A stretch of DNA of 64,000 bases from Aquipseudomonas alcaligenes_A (GTDB taxonomy: Bacteria; Pseudomonadota; Gammaproteobacteria; Pseudomonadales; Pseudomonadaceae), in assembly GCA_048595745.1 (NCBI GenBank), contig CP184361.1; one strand, 5' to 3'. A program made the translations under genes and the position numbers. The notes under the pieces were generated by a model that saw only the letters and a list, made by a program, of their open reading frames with translations, ran no database searches and was not told where the DNA came from. Position 1 is the first letter of the stretch. Each line of letters starts with the position of its first letter. This document shows positions 35,243 to 44,738 of this stretch, piece after piece.

Positions 35243-36184
35243 ATGAGGGAGTCGGTTGCGGTTTTATTGGCTGCTTATAATGGCTCGAAATTTATTAAGC
35301 CGCAGATTCTGTCGATTTTATCCTCAAGCTTGGAAACCCCTATTTCTATCACCATAGGTCTTGATCCGAGTACGGATAACACCCATGAGGTTATTGGTTC
35401 TATTGGCAGTGATGCCATATTCATGGTCTGTCATGAGAGCCCCTCTGGAGGTGCGAAGTATAACTTCGCCAGACTTGTTGAGCATGCTCTGCTATTGCCC
35501 GATAGATACTATGCTTTTTCAGATCAGGACGATGTTTGGGATTCCGACCGGCTGGCGGTAGGGGTTAAGCTTTTGAAAGAGCATGAAAGCAGGCTTGGTG
35601 ACAAGGTGCCTTTACTGGTCTTCTCCGATTCACGGGTGGTCGACGAGGATCTGGAAGTTATAAGCACTTCTTTCATGGACGCCGAGAAGCTGGACCCGTT
35701 CGCTTTAGAGTCTTTCAATAGATTGATTATTCAGAATGTTGGCCAGGGATGCACCTTCCTGTTCAATCGAGCCTTGCTTGAGTTGGCTGCCCCCATCCCA
35801 GGCTCTGCGCGAATGCATGATCACTGGTTAATGCTGGTCGCCAGTGCATTTGGCAAGATCATCTACGTAGACAGACCGCTGCTCTCCTACAGGCAGCACT
35901 CCAACAATGTAGTGGGGGCAGCCGGTTATGGCCTTTTCAGGGCCTTAGCGCGAGCTTGCAACGGCGGGCAAGCGATCAGGGATAGCTTGTCATTCAGCCG
36001 GCAGCAGGCTGAGGCATTTGTTCTGCGCTATGGGCCAATGCTAGATCGGGATCGATATGAGTTCCTAATTCGTTTCGTTCAGCTTCCACAACTTAGTTTC
36101 TGGGCGCGTCGGTATTTTATTTATAAGTATGGCGTGAAGATGAGTGGTGCGCTCAGAAGGATAGGGTTGTATTTATATATTTGA
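35243..36184 (+). CDS. GT2-family glycosyltransferase
   Basis: A 313-residue GT-A enzyme beginning VAVLLAAYNGSKFIKPQI, with the strong family motif YAFSDQDDVWDSDRL and a C-terminal HDHWLMLVASAFGK-type region (seen as MHDHWLMLVASAFG). This is typical of O-antigen rhamnosyl- and related transferases. The ATG at 35243 is used; GTG 35234 is an alternative. Base composition drops again here relative to wbpM and hyi. Confidence 0.8.
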   Translation: MRESVAVLLAAYNGSKFIKPQILSILSSSLETPISITIGLDPSTDNTHEVIGSIGSDAIFMVCHESPSGGAKYNFARLVEHALLLPDRYYAFSDQDDVWDSDRLAVGVKLLKEHESRLGDKVPLLVFSDSRVVDEDLEVISTSFMDAEKLDPFALESFNRLIIQNVGQGCTFLFNRALLELAAPIPGSARMHDHWLMLVASAFGKIIYVDRPLLSYRQHSNNVVGAAGYGLFRALARACNGGQAIRDSLSFSRQQAEAFVLRYGPMLDRDRYEFLIRFVQLPQLSFWARRYFIYKYGVKMSGALRRIGLYLYI

Positions 36185-36234
36185 ATGCTGAGTGATTTGA
36201 CATTCTCGATTATTTTTTGCGGAAGTTATGAGAT

Positions 36235-37254
36235 ATGGCATGTGCAGTTATCTTCGGCGGTACCGGATTCATCGGTTCTTTTTTTGCGGACTTTCTGATT
36301 GCTCAGGGTATCGTTGATAAGGTTTATCTGGTGGATCTTGAATCGCCTGCGGACAAGGCTAGTGCCTACAGGCGCTTGCTTATTGGTGGTCGTAAGGATA
36401 TCCACTATTTGCCGGGCGATGTTCGTAAATCGATAAATTTGCCGATTACGGATACTGTGGCGCTGATCGCAAACTTTGCGGCCGTACACCGTGAGCCGGG
36501 GCACGAAGACTTTGAATACTATGAGACCAATTTGCTGGGCGCGGAAAATGTGTGTGCCTGGGCGGAGTTGGTCAAGTGCAATCGTCTGATCTTCACTAGT
36601 TCCATCTCGCCCTATGGTCTTGGAGAAATTGAAAAGGATGAGCGCACACTGCCCGTGCCGGTAACTGCTTACGGGGGGTCAAAGCTGGCGGCGGAGAAGA
36701 TTCATCAAGCCTGGCAGGCGCGAGATTACAAAGAACGCCGCCTGGTAATTGCACGGCCTGGGGTGGTTTTTGGCCCGGGGGAAGGCGGTAATGTATCCCG
36801 CTTGGTCAAAGCAGTACTGCATCGCTACTTCTTCTATATGGGAAATCGTAATACCCGTAAGGCAGGCGTATATGTCAAAGAGCTCTGCAATGCCATGTGG
36901 TGGGTGTTGCAGCAGCAAGGGAAAAACGGCGAGCATGTCAGTCTATTCAATATGTCGATGAATCCGGGGCCGTCGATCAAGGATTATGTCGATGTAGTGT
37001 GCAGGGTTGCCGGTATAAAGCGAATGGTTCCGGCGGTTCCTTATTCTCTGTTGTTGATTGTTGCCTATGTTATTGACGTGATAGCAAAACCGTTAGGTAT
37101 CAGTCACCCATTTAGCCCGGTTCGCATTCGTAAGTTGGTTCGGTCAAATAATATTCTTCCGGGCTATTTGCTTGAGCGTGGATATACTTATTTGTTTACT
37201 TTGGAAGATGCTTTTCTCGATTGGAAGAATAGCTGTCCCGAAGAATGGCGCTGA
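36235..37254 (+). CDS. NAD-dependent epimerase/dehydratase (extended SDR)
   Basis: A 339-residue SDR with VIFGGTGFIGSFFADFL, FTSSISPYGLGE and the YGGSK active site. The C-terminal third has a hydrophobic stretch (YSLLLIVAYVIDVIAKPLG) as in sterol-dehydrogenase-like or GlcNAc-epimerase-like SDRs of polysaccharide clusters. GGAAG lies nine bases before the ATG. Substrate unknown; neighbours on both sides are GT2 transferases. Confidence 0.7.
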   Translation: MACAVIFGGTGFIGSFFADFLIAQGIVDKVYLVDLESPADKASAYRRLLIGGRKDIHYLPGDVRKSINLPITDTVALIANFAAVHREPGHEDFEYYETNLLGAENVCAWAELVKCNRLIFTSSISPYGLGEIEKDERTLPVPVTAYGGSKLAAEKIHQAWQARDYKERRLVIARPGVVFGPGEGGNVSRLVKAVLHRYFFYMGNRNTRKAGVYVKELCNAMWWVLQQQGKNGEHVSLFNMSMNPGPSIKDYVDVVCRVAGIKRMVPAVPYSLLLIVAYVIDVIAKPLGISHPFSPVRIRKLVRSNNILPGYLLERGYTYLFTLEDAFLDWKNSCPEEWR

Positions 37255-37269
37255 CTGTGGAGTTGCATA

Positions 37270-38211
37270 TTGGATATCTCTCAGGGTTTTGAGTTCAGCG
37301 TTGCATGTGTTGTACCCACGTATAATGGTCGGAGTGACCTGGCGAGATTGTTGAGTTCGCTGGAGAAGCAGCATACGGCGTTTGACTTATTTATTGTCGA
37401 TTCGAGTTCTACAGATGGCACTGGCGAGCTGGCGTGCTCTCAGGCGCGCCGTGTCGTGACGATTCCTGCCATTCAATTCAATCATGGCGGCACGCGGCAG
37501 ATGATGGTCAACGCGAATCCCAGCTATGACATCTATATATTTCTGACGCAGGATGCTTATCTGGACGATCCCGACGCCATTGCGCATCTATTGCGTCCTT
37601 TTGTTGATGAGCAGGTTGGCGCGGTGTGCGGGCGGCAACTTGCTCACCTGGATGCGTCGCCTATCGCGGAGCATGCTCGGCTTTTCAACTATCCAGCGAC
37701 GAGCATGGTGAAATCCATGGCCGATGTTCCTGCGTTGGGCATTAAGACCGCCTTCATGTCTAATTCATTCGCGGCGTATCGAAGGGATGCGCTGCAGGCT
37801 GTAGGGGGGTTCCCAGCGCATGTGATCTTTGCCGAGGATATGTACGTGGCGGCCAAGATGCTGCTTGAAGGGTGGAGGATTGCCTACGCTGGTGATGCCG
37901 CTTGCCGCCACTCACACAATTACAATCTACGAGAGGAATTCAGTCGTTACTTCGACATGGGGGTTTTCCACGCTCGTGAGCCTTGGATCCGTGAGCGTTT
38001 CGGAGGGGCTGGCGGTGAGGGGGTGCGCTACGTCATCTCCGAACTGAAGTTTATTGGTTTGTCTCGTGCCTATCTTTGGCCTTCCGTTATTATGCGTAAT
38101 TTCTGTAAGTTGCTGGCTTATAAGCTGGGGCAAAAGGAAAAAAGTATCCCACGTGTAATCAAACGAAAACTTGGAATGTATAAGCGCTATTGGGATAGTC
38201 CTTACGCCTAG
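37270..38211 (+). CDS. GT2-family rhamnosyltransferase-like protein
   Basis: A 313-residue GT-A enzyme: ACVVPTYNGRSDLARLLSSL, FIVDSSSTDGT, the acidic FLTQDAYLDDPDAI, and FAEDMYVAAKMLLEGWRIAY. These match the rhamnosyltransferase group with a TQDA-type metal site. It starts at TTG 37270 with GGAG seven bases upstream. dTDP-L-rhamnose from rmlBDAC is a plausible donor. Confidence 0.8.
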   Translation: MDISQGFEFSVACVVPTYNGRSDLARLLSSLEKQHTAFDLFIVDSSSTDGTGELACSQARRVVTIPAIQFNHGGTRQMMVNANPSYDIYIFLTQDAYLDDPDAIAHLLRPFVDEQVGAVCGRQLAHLDASPIAEHARLFNYPATSMVKSMADVPALGIKTAFMSNSFAAYRRDALQAVGGFPAHVIFAEDMYVAAKMLLEGWRIAYAGDAACRHSHNYNLREEFSRYFDMGVFHAREPWIRERFGGAGGEGVRYVISELKFIGLSRAYLWPSVIMRNFCKLLAYKLGQKEKSIPRVIKRKLGMYKRYWDSPYA

Positions 38212-38329
38212 CTGGTCGGCTCCGCTTATATCGCCGTTGTGACTGTGGCTACTGCAGTCAGTTAGGGGCGTGTTTTTGGTGCTGATGTGGCGTGCATTGG
38301 AGTTCTGACAGTCTGCCTTGGAGTAGCGA

Positions 38330-39103
38330 ATGGCAATCGATTGGCTGGCGCGGATGCGCTTCATGTTCAACAAAGCGACGGCTCGCGTAGACAGCCGACT
38401 CAATCTCGACGATATCGAGCGCTACTGGAACTACCCGCGAGCCGGTGATCCCTTTCTCGAGGCTTATCAGGAGTCCCGGCGTCTGACGGGGTCCACCGAT
38501 GACCTGGCCAAGCAGATGCGTTTCCACACGCTGATGCAGGCAGTCGAGCGCCTGGCAAGTGGGCGGGTTGTGGGCGATGTGGCGGAGTGCGGTTGCTGGC
38601 GCGGGCACTCCAGCCACATGATTGCCCGCGCGCTGTCGGCCTCCGAGTGGGCGGGACGGTTCCTGATCTTTGACAGCTTCGAGGGTGGGCTTTCCGACAA
38701 AGGCGTGCAGGATCGCGCGCAGCAGGGTGATACCGACCCTGACGAAACGCTCCGGCAAAAGCAGCTGTTCGCGTCCGACCCGCAGGCGGTGGCCGCAGTG
38801 CTCCGTCCTTTCGACTTCGTCGACCTGCACAAGGGTTGGATTCCCGAGGTTTTCGCCGAGGTTGAAGGGCTCGAGGCGCGGCGCTTCGCCCTCGTGCACC
38901 TGGATGTGGACCTGTATGCCCCAACCCTGGCATCGCTGCGCTTCTTTGCCCCGCGGATGAGCAGGGGAGGCATCATCGTTGTCGACGACTATGCCTCCAG
39001 CCATTTCCCGGGCGCCACGTCTGCTGTCGACGAGTTTATCGTCGAGCACCCGCCTGAGTTGGCTCTGGCCGGGCAGACCGGCGGAATGATCCTGTTGTTC
39101 TAG
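38330..39103 (+). CDS. TylF/MycF-family SAM-dependent O-methyltransferase
   Basis: A 257-residue methyltransferase: GDVAECGCWRGHSSHMIA for SAM binding, FLIFDSFEGGLS, LVHLDVDLYAPTLASLRFF and IIVVDDYASSHFPG, with the acidic pair for the metal. It matches TylF-type sugar O-methyltransferases better than the gene at 3388 does. It is the last gene of the second polysaccharide block, and its 3' end overlaps the convergent flavin reductase gene by 4 bases, so no terminator separates them. Confidence 0.8.
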   Translation: MAIDWLARMRFMFNKATARVDSRLNLDDIERYWNYPRAGDPFLEAYQESRRLTGSTDDLAKQMRFHTLMQAVERLASGRVVGDVAECGCWRGHSSHMIARALSASEWAGRFLIFDSFEGGLSDKGVQDRAQQGDTDPDETLRQKQLFASDPQAVAAVLRPFDFVDLHKGWIPEVFAEVEGLEARRFALVHLDVDLYAPTLASLRFFAPRMSRGGIIVVDDYASSHFPGATSAVDEFIVEHPPELALAGQTGGMILLF

Positions 39104-39684
39104 CGCTCCGGGGCTGCAGCCGTCAGCGCCTCACCAATGGCATAGAAGTGCCCGCCGGCCACATGGTGCAGGCTGCGCCAGGCCGGGTCGGCGGTCTCGA
39201 AATGCCAGCGCCCGTCGCGGAACACCCGATCATCCGCCCACGCGCCCACCACCTGGCCGATAAACAGGTCGTAGGCAGCCTGATTATGCGGTTCGGCGAT
39301 CAGCTCGCAGGCCAGCCAGGCTGAACAGCCATGGACGAATGGCAGGTCGTGGCCGGGCAGGTCAAACAGCTCGACGCCAGCCTTGGCCAGCTTGTCAGAA
39401 TCATCCTTGAGGCTGTGGTTACCGACCTGTTCGGTCAGCTGCAGCTGGGCGACAGTCGGTACCTGGATAACGAAGCGGCCGCTGCTCTCCAGCAATTCGC
39501 GAGTCCGCGTGGCCTTGTCCAGCACCACGGTGAGTTTGGGCGGATCGAAGTCCAGGGCGCAGCACCAGGCCGCCGCCATCACGTTGTCGACGCCGGCATG
39601 ACGCGCCGAGACCAGCACGGTCGGGCCGTGGTTGAGCAGGCGGTAGGCTTTGGCCAGGTCGACGGGGACGAGATGCGGGTTCAT
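39100..39684 (-). CDS. Flavin reductase-like domain protein
   Basis: A 194-residue FMN-binding split-barrel protein (flavin reductase DIM6/NTAB family): VLVSARHAGVDNVMAAAWC, FDPPKLTVVLDKATRTRELL, and FVHGCSAWLACELIAEP. The ATG at 39684 has GGAG at good spacing; upstream in-frame starts to 39735 are not supported. Such proteins either supply reduced FMN to a partner monooxygenase or bind FMN for their own reaction. It trails the minus-strand sulfatase cluster by 78 bases and may or may not belong to it. Confidence 0.8.
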   Translation of the reverse strand: MNPHLVPVDLAKAYRLLNHGPTVLVSARHAGVDNVMAAAWCCALDFDPPKLTVVLDKATRTRELLESSGRFVIQVPTVAQLQLTEQVGNHSLKDDSDKLAKAGVELFDLPGHDLPFVHGCSAWLACELIAEPHNQAAYDLFIGQVVGAWADDRVFRDGRWHFETADPAWRSLHHVAGGHFYAIGEALTAAAPER

Positions 39685-39762
39685 AACAGCTCCACGGACT
39701 GAGGTGCCCGGATGCTGGCTTGTTCCAGACATCAAGGCAACCTCTGTGCAAGCTTGGCGGAG

Positions 39763-41055
39763 TCAGTAGCGCCAGGTGGCACTGGCGCTGAGCGCCTGGA
39801 TCCAGGCGTCCTCGAATTCGCCTGAAGTGCGCTTGGGATCGCGCACCGGTAGCGACTTCTGCTGGTCGATCGGCATATCGCCCATCCACACCAGCTCATA
39901 GCTGAGGTTGAGGTCGGTGCGTTCATCCAGGGCGTACGTGAGGCCTGTCCCCAGGCGCCAGGTTTCACCCAGGGGCGTGGACAAGGTGCGATCTTCGTCA
40001 TCCACTGGTGAACTGTCGTAAGCCACGCCCAGACTCCACAGCCAGCGTGGATCGAAACGATACTGCGTACCCAGCGAGGCATGCCAGGTGTCGCGGTAGT
40101 TGGCATCCTGAGTGATCGAGCGAGGCGTCGCGCTGTCGAGGTCGATGCCGACCTCGCCGAAGCGCGACCAGTCCTGCCAGTTCAGGCTGGTCAGCAGCGC
40201 CCACTGGGCATCGAGCTGGTGGTACAGACTTAAGGTCAGCGTCTGCGGGACGTGCATGTCGATGCGCGTGGATGCATCCAGTACGCCGCGGTTGCGCAAC
40301 ACGGTTGCCGCGATGGGCCCCAGGTTCTGCAGGTCGAGATCGTCGTCGAATTGCACATCGATCTCGCTGGTGTAGCTCACCCCCAGGCGAGTGCCGGGAC
40401 GCGGCTCGTAGAGCACGCCGAGGTGGGCCCCGTAGCCCCAGTCGTTGTCCTGGTAATGCAGGCGGCCGTCGTCGCCTTGCCGGACGCCGAAGGGGTCGTT
40501 GTCCACCGCCACTTGGGTATCGAACATCGCATAGAAGGCGCGCAGACCAAGGCCCACGGCCCATTGCTCGTCGAGCCGGTAGGCCAGCGAGGGCATTAGT
40601 GTCATGCCGGTGAGTGAGCCGTTCTGCAGGAAGTAGCGGCCGCTCCAGGCGTTCTCGTAGTTGATGTCCAGACCGAAATCACCATAGGCGGCGAAGCCTG
40701 CGGACCAGCCATCTTCCAGCGCCTGGGTGACGAACAGGCTGCCGCCGGGGGCCCAGTCCATGGCGTTACCGCTGTCTCCGCCGCCGATATTGGTATTGCC
40801 ATCGGTCTCGAAGCGCAGATTGCCATGCAGCACCTGGGCGCCGGCGGTGATCTGTGTACCCGGCAGCCAGGCCATGCCGGCGACGTTGCTGGCCAGGGTA
40901 GCCGGCCCCTGGGCGCGGGCAGCGGCGCCCGCGTTGGCCAGGCCGACATTGTCGGTACCCACCTCATAGAGGATCAGGCCGCCGGCCTGCGCAGTTAGCG
41001 GGGCCAAGGCCAGGCTGGCGAGCAGTATTGCGGTGCGGTGAATCATCGGGGGCAT
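39763..41055 (-). CDS. OmpP1/FadL-family outer-membrane transport protein
   Basis: A 430-residue outer-membrane barrel. It has a signal peptide (HRTAILLASLALAPLTAQAG), then the mature N terminus GLILYEVGTDNVGLANAG, which is the FadL-type hatch, NVAGMAWLPGTQI, and a C-terminal SASATWRY ending in an aromatic residue. FadL proteins admit hydrophobic molecules. The ATG at 41055 is preferred because AGGA lies upstream; ATG 41046 and GTG 41073 are alternatives. It is 18 bases after the DUF1254 gene, so the two are probably cotranscribed. Confidence 0.85.
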   Translation of the reverse strand: MPPMIHRTAILLASLALAPLTAQAGGLILYEVGTDNVGLANAGAAARAQGPATLASNVAGMAWLPGTQITAGAQVLHGNLRFETDGNTNIGGGDSGNAMDWAPGGSLFVTQALEDGWSAGFAAYGDFGLDINYENAWSGRYFLQNGSLTGMTLMPSLAYRLDEQWAVGLGLRAFYAMFDTQVAVDNDPFGVRQGDDGRLHYQDNDWGYGAHLGVLYEPRPGTRLGVSYTSEIDVQFDDDLDLQNLGPIAATVLRNRGVLDASTRIDMHVPQTLTLSLYHQLDAQWALLTSLNWQDWSRFGEVGIDLDSATPRSITQDANYRDTWHASLGTQYRFDPRWLWSLGVAYDSSPVDDEDRTLSTPLGETWRLGTGLTYALDERTDLNLSYELVWMGDMPIDQQKSLPVRDPKRTSGEFEDAWIQALSASATWRY

Positions 41056-41073
41056 GGCAGGCTTCCTGGTCAC

Positions 41074-42480
41074 TTACAGGGCTTTGACGATAGCCGGCGG
41101 CTGCCAGCTGCCACTGCCTGCTGGCAGGATCGACGGTGCCTCGATGCGCGGCCAGTACAGGCGCATCACCAGATAGATAGGGCCGTTCGGGGCAGGCAGC
41201 CAGTTGGCTTCCTTGTCTGCTCCGGGCGAATCCTTCTGGATGTACAGGGTCAGCGAGCCGTCGGCGTTTTTCTGCATGTCCGGCAACATCGGCGAATTGA
41301 TCAGGTAGCGGTTGATCGGGTTCTTGATCAGTAGCTGGGTGTTGCCGTCGTAAAGGGTCACCGACCAGAACGAGTTGACCGGCGGCAGCTGGCCCGCCGG
41401 GAAGGTCAGGGTGTAGTTGTGCTGGCTGCCGTCCAGAGGTTCACCGTTGGCCAGGGTACGGGTCATTGGATACACCGCCTCGACCGCATCGTTGCCGAAG
41501 ATGCCGGCCGATGCCGCCGCCGCGCGCAGCAGCCAGTTGCCGTTATAGAAAGCACGGTCACCGAAGGCCGAGCCGACCCGCCAGCCGTTGATATCCTTGA
41601 GCGCCGTTTGCAGGAAGTCCTTGATCTTCGCTTCGCCCTGCTGCATGCCTTTGATCACTGCGGCCTGGGTTTCCGGCGTTGGGGTCTTGAGCGCCTCCAT
41701 GAGGGTGTTCAGTTTGGCGCGGGCCTCCCGCTCCTCCGGACCGGGTGGAGCAAATTGCAGGGCGAACTCCAGGTATTCCCAGAAGCGGGTCTTGGCCAGC
41801 TCCTTGTCGATTTTCGGGAAATCCGGCAGCGGCTTGGCCGCTGGCGCTGGCTGTTTCAGATAGGTGGACAGCGGGCGCACCTGGTAGCCGGCCTGGATGG
41901 CCTCGACGTTGGGCATGTCGGCCGGGTTGAACAGCTGGGTGCGATAGGCCACCGCCGAGAATTGGGTGGAAGAGTGGAATACCTGCTTGATGCCCGGTGG
42001 GGTTTGTCCCTGCCAGTCCGGGCCGACCACCAGGTAGTCGCCGGCTTCCGAGCCGGTGGCACGTTGGCCGATGTAGCCATAGTTGAAGGTATTGCCGTCG
42101 CACAGCATGACCGAGTAGTAGCGCTCCTTGGGTACCGCCGGTACCGAGAGCACCATGGGCTCGTTGCGCAGGTCCAGCCAGAGCAGTGAGTAAGGGGTAT
42201 CGCTGTTGGGCGTGACGATAGCCGTGTCTTCATAGGTGAAGACACGGTGCTCGTTCTTGATCACGTTGAACGGCGCTTTGTACTGCGGCGAACTTTTATC
42301 GACGCTGTATTCGTACATCACCGCATAGTTCATCACGATGGGCAGACCGTAGAGAAAGCTTTCTTCGGCCAGCGCGGTGATCTGCGCGGGTGATACTGCT
42401 TCTGCACTGGCGGTTTGCAGCGCAGTGGTCGCGGTGACTGCCAGTGACAGCCCCACCGCCTGGATAAGCCGATTACTCAT
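41074..42480 (-). CDS. DUF1254/DUF1214 domain-containing exported protein
   Basis: A 468-residue protein with a signal peptide (about 25 residues, ending TASAEAV). The DUF1254 part covers roughly residues 55-180 (TPNSDTPYSLLWLDLRNEP, YYSVMLCDGNTFNYG) and the DUF1214 part the C-terminal third (PVNSFWSVTLYDGNTQLL, RYLINS). The family is periplasmic, common in proteobacteria, and has no established general function. Its place between a lipoprotein gene and a FadL-like gene suggests handling of an imported compound. Confidence 0.85.
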   Translation of the reverse strand: MSNRLIQAVGLSLAVTATTALQTASAEAVSPAQITALAEESFLYGLPIVMNYAVMYEYSVDKSSPQYKAPFNVIKNEHRVFTYEDTAIVTPNSDTPYSLLWLDLRNEPMVLSVPAVPKERYYSVMLCDGNTFNYGYIGQRATGSEAGDYLVVGPDWQGQTPPGIKQVFHSSTQFSAVAYRTQLFNPADMPNVEAIQAGYQVRPLSTYLKQPAPAAKPLPDFPKIDKELAKTRFWEYLEFALQFAPPGPEEREARAKLNTLMEALKTPTPETQAAVIKGMQQGEAKIKDFLQTALKDINGWRVGSAFGDRAFYNGNWLLRAAAASAGIFGNDAVEAVYPMTRTLANGEPLDGSQHNYTLTFPAGQLPPVNSFWSVTLYDGNTQLLIKNPINRYLINSPMLPDMQKNADGSLTLYIQKDSPGADKEANWLPAPNGPIYLVMRLYWPRIEAPSILPAGSGSWQPPAIVKAL

Positions 42481-42565
42481 GAAACCTGATCTCCTTGTCG
42501 GGTGACATTGGTTAAGGCACGACGCCGTGCCGAGCCTAACGCAGCTGCACGCACGGCGTCTGGAC

Positions 42566-43243
42566 TTACTGTGCGGCGTGCGGGTTGAACTGGATGGCGT
42601 CGCGGGTCAATTGGTCGATCACCGGGCGCATGTCGGCGGTAGTGATCTTCTGCTGGTCATCGCTGAGGGTCTTGCCAAAGCCCTTGCGCACCAGGCGCAT
42701 GACCGGCTTGCCACTGCGGAACTCGACCAGCTCGCCTTCCAGGTAAAGCTCGGTGTTCTGGTCGCGCTCACCGGCGGCGGTCACCGCACCGGCCAGTACC
42801 AGGGCGATCGGCAGGATTTCGTATGGGCGCAGGCCCTGGGTCTCGGCGGCGACACCGGTGATGGCTCCCCGGAACAGCAGGGTGCGCGGACCTGCGGCCT
42901 GGGCGCTGACGACAGGCAGGCGCTGGGCGATAGCGCCGCCGACTTGCTGGTTGGCCTGGCTCAGCAACGCGTCGAGGGTGGCCTGGTCGATACGGTCGGT
43001 CGGCTTGGGTTGCGGGTAGTAGCTCAGCGGTTGCACCACCACGCTGTCGTATTGGCTGACGTCGAAGCCGGGCGCGACCCAGCGTTGTACGGTGGCGCCG
43101 GAGGGGCTTTTCACTTTCTCCAGGCCCTCGTAGCTGCTGAGGAAACCAGAGTACTGGCTCTGACTGACAGTCTTGGTGGTGCAGCCGGTCAGGGCCATGG
43201 TCAGGGCAATGGCGGCGGGGAGGAGCACTTTGGAGCGAGTCAT
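42566..43243 (-). CDS. DUF3313 lipoprotein
   Basis: A 225-residue lipoprotein with the lipobox in MALTGCTTK (Cys at residue 21) and a DUF3313 domain (YSGFLSSYEGLEKV, VVQPLSYYP, DALLSQANQQVGGAI). The second residue after Cys is Thr, so outer-membrane sorting is expected. No function is established for the family. It lies 24 bases after the TetR gene and 85 before DUF1254. Confidence 0.8.
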   Translation of the reverse strand: MTRSKVLLPAAIALTMALTGCTTKTVSQSQYSGFLSSYEGLEKVKSPSGATVQRWVAPGFDVSQYDSVVVQPLSYYPQPKPTDRIDQATLDALLSQANQQVGGAIAQRLPVVSAQAAGPRTLLFRGAITGVAAETQGLRPYEILPIALVLAGAVTAAGERDQNTELYLEGELVEFRSGKPVMRLVRKGFGKTLSDDQQKITTADMRPVIDQLTRDAIQFNPHAAQ

Positions 43244-43267
43244 GCGATTGGCTTCCGTGAGGTGGAT

Positions 43268-43921
43268 TTAAAGACCGATGAACAGGGAGTTTTCGTCGGG
43301 GTGGGGATCGCCGAAGTCGATGGCCGCAATACTCGCAGCGTCCGTATCGCTCATGCCGAGCGAACGCAGGATGGCAGTGACCAACGAGCGTAGGTAAGTG
43401 TGATCGAGCGGATGTTGCAGCAGCGTGGCGAAGGTGCAGAGCACGGGGCCGAGGATCAGATCGACTGCCATCGGTGTCTGCTCGATGCCAAACAGCCCCG
43501 CCTGCTGCGCCATGTTTACATCGCGGGTGATTGCTTCGATGGCGCTGCCACCGGCGAACACGGCCTGGGCGCCCCCCTTGGCGAGGAAGGCGGCGATCAG
43601 TGGATAGCGGCACGCCAGCTTGATGCACAGGGTGACGCCACACGCCACGCGAACAGCCGGGTTGTCGTGCTGCAGGACTTTGGGGTCGACTGCCTCGATC
43701 AGGTTGTTGCTCAGCTCGGCAGCCACCGACATGAACAACTCGCGCTCGGAGCGGAAGTGGTTATAGAAGGTGCCGCGTGACAGAACGGCGTGCTTGATCA
43801 CCCGTTCAATGACCGGCTCGTCGACACCATGCTCCGCGTACAGCTGAAAGGCTGTCTGCAGCAGCTTGTGTCGCGTGCGCAGGCGCCTCTCGGCCCCCAC
43901 CTTGGTGCGGTGATCAGTCAC
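43268..43921 (-). CDS. TetR/AcrR-family transcriptional regulator
   Basis: A 217-residue regulator with the N-terminal helix-turn-helix HAVLSRGTFYNHFRSERELF and an all-helical ligand-binding domain. It starts at GTG 43921 (Met-Thr-Asp-His). It sits inside the sulfatase cluster on the same strand, so autoregulation of the whole cluster is likely. A matching perfect inverted repeat overlaps the cluster promoter at 46572-46599, the best candidate operator here. Confidence 0.9.
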   Translation of the reverse strand: MTDHRTKVGAERRLRTRHKLLQTAFQLYAEHGVDEPVIERVIKHAVLSRGTFYNHFRSERELFMSVAAELSNNLIEAVDPKVLQHDNPAVRVACGVTLCIKLACRYPLIAAFLAKGGAQAVFAGGSAIEAITRDVNMAQQAGLFGIEQTPMAVDLILGPVLCTFATLLQHPLDHTYLRSLVTAILRSLGMSDTDAASIAAIDFGDPHPDENSLFIGL

Positions 43922-43950
43922 GTTTGTCCCGTCGCATGTGGCTTGCCCTG

Positions 43951-44718
43951 TCAGAAGTGATAACTCATGCCAAGATACGGCCCTTCGTTTTCCATGTCAT
44001 AGACAAAGTCGCCCTTGTCGTAATCAACCTTCATGTAGCGTACGCCGAAGTCGGCCGTGAAGCGCTCACTGAGCGCATAGGAAAGGCCCAGTTGCGCCTG
44101 GGTCGTGAGGTCCGAGCCCATGCCGAAGCCACCGACGTCGGCGCTGGCAACCAGCGCCAGTTGCCCGGTCACAGGCAGGCTTCCCCGCACACCGACGAAG
44201 GGCTCGGTCCAGTCGACGGTCTGATCGTGGTCCAGTTCGGCCGTGGCACTGAACACTCGGGCATCCAGGTCGAGATTCTCGCGGATACGGGTGTAGCGCA
44301 CACCGACGAAGGCATCGGAGGTGGCCGCCTGATCCAGCCATCGGTAGGCGAGGGCGCTGGAGAGCATGGTCTGGCGTACGGTCATGTCGGCGTCGGCACG
44401 GGCCGCTCCACGCTGGCCGGCCACGCTGACCGAGTCAGAGGTCTTCATGTACATGCTGTCGAGCAGAATGCCCCAGCGGCCATGCTGGAACTCCATGGCG
44501 CCCATGAAGCCGGCATCCAGGGTGTGCAGGATGTCGGAGAAGCTCATGTCGAGCTGAGCTTCTGGAAGGTCTTTGATCTGTGTGCTGCCGTGCATGCGGG
44601 TGGCCCACAGGTAGGGGGTGACCTTCACCTCCCAGCCTTCATCGGCCTGGGCCTGCGAAGCAAACAAAGTGGTGATGGCCAGACTGGTGCCCAGAGCCAG
44701 GGTGTTTAGTGCTTTCAT
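43951..44718 (-). CDS. Outer-membrane beta-barrel protein
   Basis: A 255-residue barrel with a signal peptide (KALNTLALGTSLAITTLFAS, cleaved near SQAQAD) and a mature part full of alternating strands: WEVKVTPYLWATRMHG at the start, FVGVRYTRIRENLDLDARVF in the middle and GPYLGMSYHF at the end, with a terminal Phe as barrel proteins have. It follows the sulfatase gene directly. Function unknown; no specific channel family is clear. Confidence 0.75.
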   Translation of the reverse strand: MKALNTLALGTSLAITTLFASQAQADEGWEVKVTPYLWATRMHGSTQIKDLPEAQLDMSFSDILHTLDAGFMGAMEFQHGRWGILLDSMYMKTSDSVSVAGQRGAARADADMTVRQTMLSSALAYRWLDQAATSDAFVGVRYTRIRENLDLDARVFSATAELDHDQTVDWTEPFVGVRGSLPVTGQLALVASADVGGFGMGSDLTTQAQLGLSYALSERFTADFGVRYMKVDYDKGDFVYDMENEGPYLGMSYHF

Positions 44719-44738
44719 CAAAAATGCTCGCTCAGCCA

